Shown here piece by piece: positions 55,138-64,000 of a stretch of DNA of 64,000 nucleotides. The DNA lies in the NCBI GenBank assembly GCA_022036555.1, contig CM039129.1:30740553-30804552 (forward strand), given 5' to 3'. Position 1 is the stretch's first letter. Every line of letters starts with the position of its first letter. The translations under genes were made by a program, and so were the position numbers. This DNA is from Microstegium vimineum. Its lineage: Eukaryota; Streptophyta; Magnoliopsida; Poales; Poaceae. The notes below the pieces were generated by a model. That model was not told the origin of the DNA. It saw only the letters and a list, made by a program, of their open reading frames with translations, and ran no database searches.

Positions 55138-55285
55138 CATGGCACGGAGGATCGAGTCCTCTTCGTCAAGGAGCATGGCGTTGTGGGCTACCGAGGAAGA
55201 CACCAGGAAGGAGACTGGGCTCCCGCTGATTGTGTGTCCCACATGCAAGAGAAATTGGGTAATCGAGCTGATAGTGAGGATATGA
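55138..55285 (+). pseudogene. First-exon fragment of a second GRF-type zinc finger gene
   Basis: Starting at ATG 55138 the frame reads MARRIESSSSRSMALWATEE, then KETGLPLIVCPTCKRNWVIE. It is close in pattern to the GRF gene in the 11.7-kb CACTA element (GKETGLPLILCPDCG). It stops after the first cysteine pair. At 55283 a sequence starting TGAAAGCATCTAGTCC begins, so an LTR fragment seems to have cut it off. Confidence 0.65.
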
Positions 55286-55440
55286 AAGCATCTAGTCCTC
55301 AAAAGGTTTCGGTGATTAACGACAATACAAGATTATTATGACTGATGTGTGTTTTGCAGAGGCAAATTGAGTTAGGTCATGATAATGGCGATTAAATAGG
55401 CAACCAATGGACTTCAAACTTGCACACTATCGTTTTGGTA
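55283..55440 (+). mobile_element. LTR start fragment related to the 46128 LTR
   Basis: TGAAAGCATCTAGTCC is followed by GGTTTCGGTGATTAACGAC and GTGTGTTTTGCAGAGGC, shared with 46128-46210. Similarity fades after about 120 bp, and no LTR end, TATA box or palindromic array is present. Confidence 0.6.
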
Positions 55441-55478
55441 TATCCAGTATAATTTTGATTGGTCCATTATAATAGAAA

Positions 55479-56417
55479 GAGTAAAGTACACAATCGGTTC
55501 CTAAACTTGCGCGATTGTGTCATCCTGGTCCCTAAACTCTCAAATCGATCGTTGAGGTCCTCAAACTTGTTCATATGTGTTATCTCAGTCCCTAAACTTG
55601 TTCAGTTATATTATCTCGGACCCTAGACTTACAAACTGACCGCTTAGGTCATCTAACTTGTTCAGCCTAAACTTGATTGTAAATCTCATCCGAGTCTAAA
55701 CAGGATGATTTGAAAACTTGATATTAAATTCATAACTTTTTGATATGAACTCGAATGAAGATAAACTTTATATTAAAACTGTAGCTCTTGATGTGATCTA
55801 CAACTTCAGAGTTAAAAAGTTTTTTGTTTGAAGTCGTTTATTATCCCAAAATTTAATTTAAAAATTTACATATTTTGAAATTTAAAATTTAAAACTATCA
55901 AATAATCTTTGATATTGAAATGATGTATATAAATTTTACAGTTCTCAATATGATCTACAACTTCATAGTTGAAAAGTTTTTTATTTGAAGTCATTTATTA
56001 TCCAAAATTTAATTTTAAAAGTTTATAGATTTTGAAAACACTTTTAATTTGACCATTTCAATACCCTAAACGGTTTTAATTTAAAAACATTTCAACTACA
56101 AAGTTGTAGATCACGTTGAGCGCTATAATTTTTATATAAAGTTTGTCTTTATTTGAGCTCATATGAAAATGTTATAAATTATTTTCTGATATCAAGTTTT
56201 TATATTGTCCAGTTTAGACCTAAATGACACTAAAACAAGTTTATGGACTGAGATGACACAACTAAATAAGTTTTGGGACCTAAATGATACATTTATAGGT
56301 TCAAAGACCGGAATAACACAGATGAATAAGTTTAAGGATCTAAACGATTGGTTTACGAGTTTAGGGACCGAGATGACACAACAACGCAAATTTAAGGACT
56401 GCTGGTGCACTTTACTC
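55479..56417. mobile_element. MULE-type MITE, 939 bp, with internally periodic inverted ends
   Basis: Ends GAGTAAAGTACAC and GTGCACTTTACTC are inverted. Flanks TAATAGAAA and TAATGAAAA agree at 7 of 9 positions, as an old Mutator-type duplication. Each arm is itself made of about 40-45-bp repeats of the phrase TCCCTAAACTTG. The interior shares words (TACAACTTTGTAGTTGAA type) with the foldback at 39579. Confidence 0.8.
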
Positions 56418-56449
56418 TAATGAAAAAGAAGAATGGTTAGTCTCTTTCA

Positions 56450-56700
56450 ACGGGGTGTTTAGATCCTTTCAAAATTTTAAAATTTTACCAGATTCCTTGA
56501 CACATCGAATATTTGACACATATATGTAGCACTAAATATATATATATAAAATAAATAATTATGTAGTTTGTCTGTAATTTGTGAGACAATTTTTTAAGTC
56601 TAGTTACTTCATGATGGAACAATAATTATCAAATTTAAATGAAACACTACCTGCTAAGATTTAAATTATTTTGAATCTAAAAAAGACTATAGTAGTATAG
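56450..56700. mobile_element. Fragment of a GGGGTGTTTAGATCC-type MITE
   Basis: The left end GGGGTGTTTAGATCC is typical of a common grass MITE group; the right end (AATCTAAAAAAGAC) is only a poor inverted match. No duplication is visible, so this is probably a degraded copy. Confidence 0.45.
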
Positions 56701-56823
56701 TATAGTTTTGATTGGTCGGTTGTAGTAGAGATTTTCTTTTTTATATTATGGATTTATTACTTTTTTTTGCATATATTATGCATTTATTACTTGGGAAGAG
56801 CGGGAATATCGTTCACGTCATTA

Positions 56824-57016
56824 GGCCATCCTCAGTGGGTGTTTTATGTCACAGTTTCTAACACAGAATTTTTTTGGAAACAGTGTACAGTAGTTTCATG
56901 GGGATGAAACTATCTCTACTTCCATGAAACTCTCATCATCTCTCTTCATCAATACAGTGCCACATCAGCGTATTTAATGTCCATAAAACTTTGATAAAAC
57001 CCCATTAAGACTGACC
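56824..57016. mobile_element. Tourist-type MITE, 193 bp
   Basis: GGCCATCCTCAGTGGG at the left and CCCCATTAAGACTGACC at the right form imperfect inverted ends, with TTA on both sides (56821-56823, 57017-57019). Size and duplication fit PIF/Harbinger-derived Tourist elements. Confidence 0.75.
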
Positions 57017-57053
57017 TTACTCACTAGTCACCACATGCCTCCACAGTGGATAG

Positions 57054-57442
57054 TGTTAGAGTGCTCGGTTAATTTCAGACCCAAACGGATCTACTAACCG
57101 ATGAACGCGGAAGCATAACCACCATAGAAGAAGATACGCAAACGAGAACGACACCGAGGCACGATGTTTTTTAACGAGGTTCGACGATGTGCCTAATCCT
57201 TGGGGCAATGACTACGGACGCTCCTCCCCATAATAAACAACAGCTACACCGGCATCCGGGCCATCCCACGGCCTCGCCGCCACCCTAACCAGCCACCAAG
57301 TCGTCTCATAGTTACTACAGGGGTTGCCTCATATTTATGGCCCCCTAGGATACAGAGTTTGACTCTAACTCTATCCTATCCCCTAATACAACTCAAGTCC
57401 AACGTAACCAAAACTGTACACATATTCGACACATATCCGACA
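57054..57442 (-). repeat. 3' LTR of the Copia-type element
   Basis: In plus-strand coordinates it starts TGTTAGAGTGCTCGG and ends TATCCGACA. Compared by eye with the other copy I count about 18 substitutions and one indel in 388 bp, so roughly 95 percent identical. Confidence 0.92.
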
Positions 57443-57531
57443 AACTCCACCTTGACGAATATGCACGCCATCTTGAAGTCGTCATGCGCGAACCTCTGTG
57501 TACCCGGACTTGAGTCGTCTCCGTCCGCCGC

Positions 57532-58821
57532 TCACTTCGAATGACTTGATGAGGCTGATTGCACAACCGCATCACCACCAGGATAGAACACCGCCATATT
57601 TGCATTGCCATCCATGACTCCACCTTCAACAACGCTCCCTTTCAGCTTGTATTGGTGCACGTCTGACTTCTCACCAATTATGATTGTCTTACCTCCATGC
57701 ATAACTCTTAAGGTCTTCTTATCAGGAATCGCCTGATACAACCAGCCTTCTTCATGCAATAAACCAAGCGAAATTAGATTCCTAGTTAGCCCTGGCACAT
57801 ACTTCACACCTTTAAGCAGCATCTCTTCACCATCATACAACTTGAACTTGATGTCGCCTATTCCTTCAGCAAGATAGCCTGAACCATCTCCTAAGTAAGC
57901 AAAACCACTTTCTTTCTCAGTGTATGATGAGAATAACTTCTTCTTTGATGTTGCATGAAACGAGGTCGCAGAATCTAACAACCACGCTTCACAAGACTCT
58001 TCACTTGACACCGTGAGAAGTTCACCATCGCTATCCGAGTCATCTTTCTTATTGGCAATCACAACACTTACGGATCCTCCATCCTTCTTCAGTTCTGGAC
58101 AGTTCCTCTTCACATGTCCAAAGTCGCCACACTTATAGCACCGCGGACCCTTCTTCTTGTTGCCTCTATTATGTTCCACACTACGACCACCTTTAACTAG
58201 GTAAGCATCACCAGAAGAATCTTCTGTTACATTGTTCTTCCTCCGTTGATCATGAGCAAGCAGCACAGCAACAATATCCTCCATCTTGATATCCTCCTTC
58301 CCATACGTCAGTGTAGTAACCAAGTGCTCATAAGACCTCAGCAACAAACACAGAAGAATAATAGCCCTGTCTTCATCATCAATCTTCACCTCAACCTTCA
58401 CAAGATCAGCAACCAATTGATTGAAGACATTGATGTGCTCTGTAAGATCTGACCTCTTCTGCATCTTCAAGCCAAACAATTTCTGCTTTAGATACAACTT
58501 CTGAGTCACCGTCTTGGACATGAACTGACTGGCCAACATCTCCCAAATTTTCTTCGGTGAATTTTCCTTCATGACATGGTACATGATCTGACCAGACAGA
58601 CAAAACCTGATAGTCGCGCATGCCTGCGCCTGCATCTCCTCCCACTTATCATCATCTACCTTCTCCGGCTTAATCCCGCTGAGCACCTTCGAGATACTCT
58701 GTTGAGCCAATAGATCCTTCACCCTCGTCTGCCACAGCCCGAAGTTCCCGGTGCCATCGAACCTCGCCACCTTAAACTTGGACGACATCGACGTCATTTG
58801 CCTGTTGCCACAGATCTCCAA
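57532..58821 (-). CDS. gag-protease-like polyprotein of the Copia-type element
   Basis: An intact 429-codon frame. Order: a gag start (KFKVARFDGTGNFGLWQTRV), the UBN2 core (YLKQKLFGLKMQKRSDLTEH, LLCLLLRSYEHLVTTLTYG), a CCHC zinc knuckle (CYKCGDFGHVKRNC), then a retropepsin-like stretch (EAWLLDSATSFHAT). The segment that normally precedes integrase follows (KYVPGLTRNLISLGLL). The protease motif reads D-S-A where active copia proteases have D-S/T-G, so cleavage activity is doubtful. The frame ends with a unique Ser-rich tail (SASSSHSK), where integrase would begin. Upstream, 58822-60028 is a leader of about 1.2 kb. The intact frame at about 95 percent LTR identity suggests recent activity or selection. 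Confidence 0.9.
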   Translation of the reverse strand: MEICGNRQMTSMSSKFKVARFDGTGNFGLWQTRVKDLLAQQSISKVLSGIKPEKVDDDKWEEMQAQACATIRFCLSGQIMYHVMKENSPKKIWEMLASQFMSKTVTQKLYLKQKLFGLKMQKRSDLTEHINVFNQLVADLVKVEVKIDDEDRAIILLCLLLRSYEHLVTTLTYGKEDIKMEDIVAVLLAHDQRRKNNVTEDSSGDAYLVKGGRSVEHNRGNKKKGPRCYKCGDFGHVKRNCPELKKDGGSVSVVIANKKDDSDSDGELLTVSSEESCEAWLLDSATSFHATSKKKLFSSYTEKESGFAYLGDGSGYLAEGIGDIKFKLYDGEEMLLKGVKYVPGLTRNLISLGLLHEEGWLYQAIPDKKTLRVMHGGKTIIIGEKSDVHQYKLKGSVVEGGVMDGNANMAVFYPGGDAVVQSASSSHSK

Positions 58822-60028
58822 AAAACACGTACCTTATGTAAGCCCGCGTGATTGCTCCACACGCACCAAGCACTTCACCCACGTGCTTGTTCCTTGCTGC
58901 AGCACACACGCACCGCAACACAAGCCTCTACACGTGCTGTGATCCGCCGTATGTCGCTGCCCCGCCGCCGTACACCGCATGTGCACAGCCACGCCGCTTG
59001 CAAGCCTCCCGTCAACTGCCTCGCCGCTCGCAGACGACGTAGTCAACCTGCTTGAGCGTCGCCTGCAGATCACCGCAACTCCGCAAATTCCAGCTTTTGA
59101 ACTGCTGATTGCTTTTGATCTGCAATCTCCCGTAGACTCTGTTATTTATCTGGAGACCGAACGAGTTCGAGCAAAGTCCGAATGAGATCAGACTCCCTAT
59201 ACTCGAATCCTTTCCTGTTCCGATCCGTACGGTGCTACCTTCCTTTTCTTTTTCCTTTGACCACCATGCAGTAGAGTCCTTGTCGGTCACGCATCTTCTC
59301 TTCATGAGATTTACATCCACATGCACGTGGACTCCGCGGTAACCAACCACCACACGACAAACAAGTCCCTGGAAAGCAAATTAGATAGACCAAAGGAATT
59401 ATTCCTGTGTGCATGTAACAGGACCTGCCTATCATCAACTTGCCTCCTCCAACTCCGTGTCGGACACGCGCTCTGCACTTCTACGTTGGCACACCAGGCT
59501 GCAGTCATGCGAATAACACCCAACACCTGCATACTCCCTTCTAGCTCCAACTTGGTCATCCGAAAAAAACTAGACTCACCACCGCATAACCTTGAACAAC
59601 TGTGTCCATCAACAGAGCCCACCATGGTTTTCACCACCATCGTTGCTAATCCCGCAATGATCATGCTGATCATAGTCAAACTCCCGACCTGATCACGCGT
59701 CGAAGCCGCCGTCTTCATCCACGACGTCTTCCAATCGCACCGTCGAACGTGGCCATCACGTCTGACCGACCCCTATCGAACAGCAGCCACCAGCCGCCAT
59801 CAACCCGATCTCCACGTCTGGATGGATCCCTGTTGATTGCAGCCCATTGGACGGTTCAAGCCACCCGCTCGAAGTTTCCAACTCCACCGATCGAGTCGTC
59901 GATCGCCGTCATGCTCCACCTTGCGCCATGTCCTTCTCCGGACACACCCGTGCGAGCCTTGTGTGGTGTAGAACATATCCATCGCATCTCCCACGATCTT
60001 CTTCTATTAACCTGGCTTTGATACCACT
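58822..60028 (-). other. 1.2-kb leader of the Copia-type element
   Basis: Lies between the primer site and the gag start on the minus strand. Short frames occur on both strands, but none resembles a known protein. It should contain the packaging signal, which cannot be recognised by eye. An unusually long leader for so small an element. Confidence 0.6.
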
Positions 60029-60416
60029 TGTTAGAGTGCTCGGTTAATTCCAGACCCAAACGGATCTACTAACCGATGAACGCGGAAGCATAACCACCGT
60101 AGAAGAAGATACGCAAACGAGAACGACACCGAGGCACGATGTTTTTTAACGAGGTTCGATGATGTGCCTAATCCTCGGGGCAATGACTACGGGCGCTCCT
60201 CCGCATAATAAACAACAGCTACACCGGCATCCGGGCAATCCCGCGGCCTCGCCGCCACCCTAACCAGCCGCCAAGTCGTCTCATGGTTACTACAGGGTTG
60301 CCTCATATTTATGGCCCCATAGGATACAAAGTTCGACTCCAACTTTATCCTATCCCCTAATATAACTCAAGTCTAACGTAACCAAAACTGTACACATATT
60401 CGACACATATCCAACA
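60029..60416 (-). repeat. 5' LTR of the Copia-type element
   Basis: Starts TGTTAGAGTGCTCGG and ends TATCCAACA in plus-strand coordinates, directly repeated with 57054-57442. The minus-strand primer-binding site abuts its left edge. Confidence 0.92.
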
Positions 60417-60702
60417 GACAGTGTCGCGGGAAAGTGTGAGCGGGAAGCTGAAGCGAGCTGGCCTACTGTGCTGGCCCAATAAGAAAACGACCCACTTCCA
60501 CACGTGCACTGTGCACAACGCGATGCGAAAACAAGTGGACAGACCGTTCATTTCTGGAAGGCATTCCAAGCTTTACGGGTGAGCGCGACACTGACGCGTG
60601 GCCCCCACCTCCGCTTTCCCCTCCTCCTCCCAGAAAAACCTCTAGGCTAGAAAACCCCGCAATCGCCGGCCGTCCAGGAACCCAACCGCCGCCGCCGCCG
60701 CC

Positions 60703-61904
60703 ATGGCCACTGCCGGAGCTTTCCACGCCGGCGGCCGCCTCCTCCTCCCGCTCCGACGCAGCCCCCGCGGGCCCTGCCCCTCACCATGGTCCCACTTCCG
60801 CACCCACCTCATCTCCTCCAAGCCGCCGTCCTCCACCCCTCTCCCGCCGCCTGTGCCGCCGGCGCGCCCGTCCCCCTTGGGGTCCTCCTTCGGGTCTCCT
60901 AGCAGAAAGACCGGCGTGGTCGGGGCCGGGGCCGGGGCCGGGGCTGGGGCTGGGGCTGGCGCGGGTGTCGTCGGGTGGTACCTTGGCCTCCTGGACGCGC
61001 GGCCCGTGCTGACCAAGAGCGTCACCGCCGCTGCCATCTTCACCGCCGCGGACCTCTCCTCCCAGGTCGGGATCTTCTCCTGTCCTCGGTCGCCCGTAAA
61101 AAATAACCTTCTTCGCCCAATATTGTGGAAACAGGAACTTTCAGCCATCACAATTGATCGATGGATTCCACGTGGTAGGATTTGTGCTACATTACCGATT
61201 TAGCATCTGTAGGATGCGTTGTGATTGATATGTTTTAAACTAAACTGCTGGTGTAATTGATGTCATAGTTGTGTTGGTGATCCTTTGAAAGTTGTGATTA
61301 GTTTAATCATTTCAATTATTAGTACTGTTATAATCTGAAAGATATATGCAACCAGGTGCATCATTCTGAAAGTTTTCCTTCATTGACACGTCTGTTTGCT
61401 GTTTAGGGGACAGCTGTTTTAAATATGTGGTTGGTTAAGCTGATCTATAGCCTTTTTAATATAAGTCCAACCACTTTCAGTTTTGTCCAAATGGGCTATC
61501 AGCTATTTCAGCACTTTTTCAGTCAGGGGTCTCATGTTTGTCAGCCCTCTCATGTTTACCTTGATCATTTTACTCTTGGTGCCCTTGGATGAAACTTTTC
61601 ACTGCTATGTATACTGGCTGTTACGATTAGATGCTTCTAACACACTTTCATTTGCTTTTGCTATTGTGTTGTCAGATGCTCACGCTTGGTCCTGAGGATT
61701 CACTTGATTTTCTTAGGACCATGCGTATGGCTAGTTATGGGTTTCTGATCTCAGGACCTACCCTCCATCTTTGGTTCAATTTTATCTCAAAATTGTTCCC
61801 CAAAAAGGATGTAGTCAACACATTGAAGAAGATGTTTCTAGGGCAAGCAGTCTATGGACCAATTATTAACTCAGTTTTCTTCTCGTATAATGCAGGATTA
61901 CAAG
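60703..61904 (+). CDS. Mpv17/PMP22 family membrane protein, 5' part
   Basis: Exons 60703-61065 (phase 0, donor after TCCCAG) and 61676-61904; later exons lie beyond the window. Exon 1 encodes an Arg/Pro/Ser-rich N-terminus that looks like an organellar transit peptide, a GAGAGAGAGAGAG tract and the conserved domain start (RPVLTKSVTAAAIFTAADLSSQ). Exon 2 continues with SLDFLRTMRMASYGFLISGP, TLHLWFNF and GQAVYGPIINSVFFSYNAGL, all characteristic of the Mpv17_PMP22 family. These are four-helix membrane proteins of mitochondria, peroxisomes or plastids, linked to channel activity and mtDNA maintenance in other eukaryotes. The expected C-terminal YWP/F-F-P block was not found before 64000. The start is the first ATG, in a good plant context (GCCGCCATGGCC). 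Confidence 0.9.
60915..60962 (+). repeat. (GGGGCC/T)n hexanucleotide repeat in the Mpv17-like exon 1
   Basis: GGGGCC units pass into GGGGCT units, coding alternating Ala-Gly. It adds a low-complexity linker between transit region and membrane domain. The G-rich coding strand could form quadruplexes. Confidence 0.93.
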
Positions 61905-63624
61905 GTACTATTGCTTACATGCATCCATATATACATGCTTAAGAATTGAGATACATTGAAATAATTTTGTGGCCTTCTAGTTCTGATTAAGTTGCACAAA
62001 AATCATTTGTTAAATTTCAGTTCTCCATCTGTTCATTTTTCTAGTGTAGCATGACTCTGCAAAATCATTCTTTTACTGCAAGTTACTTCTACAATAGTTT
62101 ATTAGTAGTTAAAAATCATAATTATTGACGAGTGCTTTTGAATACTATATTCCAATGTTATCAATTTTGTGGCACATAACTTATATATTACTAGATTTTG
62201 GTCAAAGCATGAATTTGTATAGTCAAACCATGCCTTACAAAAATGAATTGTGTGAGTATTTATTTAGAGGGCATGCTTCTGTTACCCTATTTTGATTGCA
62301 TTGCCCTATTAACTCCACCTAAGCTGTATTGTTGTTTCCTGTTTTGGTGATGCATTAATAGAAATGATTACACAACATGCTTGATCTGCATTTTTCCTAA
62401 AGTTTTATTTGTGTAGGAATTATATTTTATTATCGTAAAAAGATAATAATATGTAGTTCAATTGTCACTAGTTGCTTAGTCCTCAAATTCTTAAAGACTC
62501 CTTCACTGCTCCAAACAAAAGAAACAACTATATTCCTTCTATTTGATTATCTGTAAACACATGAATGGATCCATTTACTATAATCTTGTTATCAAAGTGG
62601 TCCAGTGATAAAAATAGAACATCAGTGATACAGTGTGTTCCTGTTTCATATGATTTTTGTGTGACGCAACTATCAATGTACTGGGTACAAACTACTGGCT
62701 GGTGGCTGCACATGGTGCATTTATTATTCTGTCTGTATTATGTCAAGGAAAGCAAGATATCCATTTGTAAGTGGGCTTACACTTCTGTTAAATATGGATT
62801 CCTTTTGTAATGACTACAAGCATTCTATTGTGTTAGCATATTTGATCTGATCTTATGAGTTCAAAATAGTATCTTAATAGTTATTTCCTAGTTCAATCTG
62901 GGTGGGCAGGTGACTACTGTGTTCAAACTTATATATGTTGATTGATTTTTTCATTATACAATGCAAGATTTATTCTGAAGTTTGACTAGATAACTCTTAA
63001 AATCAAACTTCTGCACTGTAATGTTTTCCTATTTAAGTTTTATTCTGACGCTATTCTTCCTTGCTACCGAATGCACTCTGAAGCTTTGTAGTAAGGCAGC
63101 CAAAGGCACAACTTTGTATGCTATTTAGAAATTAATATATATGAATGTTTGACACACATAAACTAACTTGCATCAAACTCACTGTAGTGTTGAGGATTTG
63201 GCTATTGCAAATACTTGACCATTTATGCTCCCAGTGTTTTACAGAAGAATAAAAATCTTCACCTGGTTATCAAAGATTTAGTGAGGATAGCAATAACCGA
63301 CTTTTAGCTTTCCTCAAACATGACTTCAATGCCTTTTAGAGTTAGGATTCTTTGAATTCTCAGTATGTTTGATTGACTATCAATGTCAGTGAGGTGTAGA
63401 TATTTAGAACTTATGAAGGGATGTTGTGTATAAGATACTAAAATGTAATATTTTGTTTTCTCATGTTTACTTTTCAAGATAAGTTTAATAAACCCAACCC
63501 ACTACTCTCTCTGAGTTATAGTTTTATCATAAGTGCTATGATTTCTACTGGAAAACTGCAGTCTGTCCGTAAGTAGCCTGTGTTGATTTGTTTTGATCCT
63601 TAGCTGCACTAACTAATTTAACTG
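61905..63624 (+). other. Intron of the Mpv17-like gene
   Basis: AT-rich, starting with the donor GTACTA. I searched for the next Mpv17 exon by its conserved words and did not find it, so the intron is long and contains the LINE tail that follows. No other gene seen. Confidence 0.6.
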
Positions 63625-64000
63625 TTTTTTTTAAAGAACAACAACAGGGGAAGCCCCCACTGCTAAGAATTTATTAAACCAAAAAGAACCAACTGAACAA
63701 AAGAGACCCAAAAAAAAAAGCAGCAAAGAAGGAAACAGGAAGCCTGGGTCAGGCTGGGCCAAACTATGTACACATATCTATCCAAGATAGGAAGGGAGCA
63801 CGCTTGTTTATAAGAGATCCTGTGAGCTTGTAGGCGAGCTTCATCAATGAAACCTGTTTTCCAAGCAAGGAAGGATGGTTGGCCTCTACTAAAAATGAAG
63901 TTAAACCTTTGCTTCCAAATTTGCCAAGCACTGATGATAAAAACTTCCATGAAAGAAGGGTTAGAGAAACCCTTCTTCGCTTGCAACAGCATATGAAAGA
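63625..64000 (-). mobile_element. LINE 3' end, extending beyond the window
   Basis: On the minus strand a frame open from the window edge reads FMEVFIISAWQIWKQRFNFI and FIDEARLQAHRI, the C-terminal segment of plant LINE ORF2 proteins. A stop, a GGGGGCTTCCCC hairpin and a poly(A), seen as T8 at 63625-63632, follow. It has inserted in the presumed intron of the Mpv17-like gene. Confidence 0.85.

Larger units (their letters stand above)
57054..60416 (-). mobile_element. Complete non-autonomous Copia-type element with only gag and a protease-like region
   Basis: Two LTRs in direct orientation (57054-57442 and 60029-60416) bound a 2.6-kb interior read from the minus strand. Next to the right LTR the minus-strand primer site AGTGGTATCAAAGCC fits initiator tRNA-Met. 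Next to the left LTR a polypurine tract (CAAGGTGGAGTT) precedes the LTR start. Flanks GATAG and GACAG agree at 4 of 5 positions. No integrase, reverse transcriptase or RNase H is present, so it depends on a partner. Confidence 0.92.

Noticed and set aside
60642..61151. 169-codon minus-strand frame opposite Mpv17-like exon 1
   Set aside because: Antisense shadow; runs through the splice donor and has only low-complexity Pro-Ala repeats.
1..64000. CRISPR arrays, bacterial operons or prophage
   Set aside because: The arrays here are LTR or coding repeats without uniform repeat-spacer structure; splice sites and grass transposons show a plant nuclear genome.
1..64000. tRNA and rRNA genes
   Set aside because: No cloverleaf with A/B-box-like sequence or rRNA core was recognised by eye. 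The tRNA-like matches at 50090 and 60012 are retroelement primer sites.

Overview
The window is plant nuclear DNA, almost certainly from a grass (Poaceae) and probably from the panicoid side. The evidence is intron-split genes with grass-like GC-rich first exons next to AT-rich introns, and typical grass transposons: Stowaway and Tourist MITEs, CACTA elements with GRF/TNP2/TNPA-type genes, foldback Mutator-like MITEs with 9-bp target duplications, and Copia and Gypsy LTRs. I cannot name the species.

Layout. 1-16.8 kb is a block of CACTA transposons. It holds a right end (1-353), a CACTA MITE (2334-2852), a remnant carrying a Ulp1-type protease gene (3495-4953), and a structurally complete 11.7-kb CACTA element (5087-16787, target duplication ATT). 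That element carries a GRF-zinc-finger/membrane gene, a TNP2-type transposase and a TNPA-like gene, all with lesions. 17-20.7 kb has LTR debris and small hAT-type elements. 20.97-25.83 kb is a group I WRKY transcription factor gene. 29.0-30.0 kb is an intronless multi-pass membrane protein gene on the minus strand. 32.3-35.8 kb is a deleted LINE on the minus strand. 37.6-44.7 kb is the gene-dense core: a plastid-type SWIB-domain protein (-), a small TGD5-like glycine-rich protein (+), and a small LEA-like protein (-), with MITEs in and between them. 46.1-54.3 kb is nested LTR retrotransposons (an isolated LTR, a gag-only element with a 2.45-kb LTR, a truncated Gypsy element) and another CACTA end. 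55-57 kb holds a second GRF fragment, a foldback MULE-MITE and a Tourist MITE. 57.05-60.42 kb is a complete gag-plus-protease-only Copia-type element. 60.7 kb to the right edge is the 5' part of an Mpv17/PMP22 family gene, with the tail of a LINE in its presumed intron.

Host genes: WRKY, the polytopic membrane protein, SWIB, TGD5-like, LEA-like and Mpv17/PMP22. They show no operon-like functional link. SWIB and TGD5-like are divergent across about 1.2 kb; TGD5-like and LEA-like converge.

Points most worth a second look. (1) Two LTRs of different sequence each place an array of odd palindromes with a central C directly upstream of the TATA box, like enhancer arrays. (2) Three foldback MULE-type elements, one in the SWIB intron, could fold into hairpins hundreds of bp long. 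(3) Apparent one-base losses affect both the WRKY and SWIB host genes and three CACTA genes, which raises the question of residual assembly errors. (4) The CACTA element carries a GRF-finger plus transmembrane gene as a third gene. I see no clearly new enzymatic system; the LTR arrays and the GRF cargo are the best candidates for something under-described.
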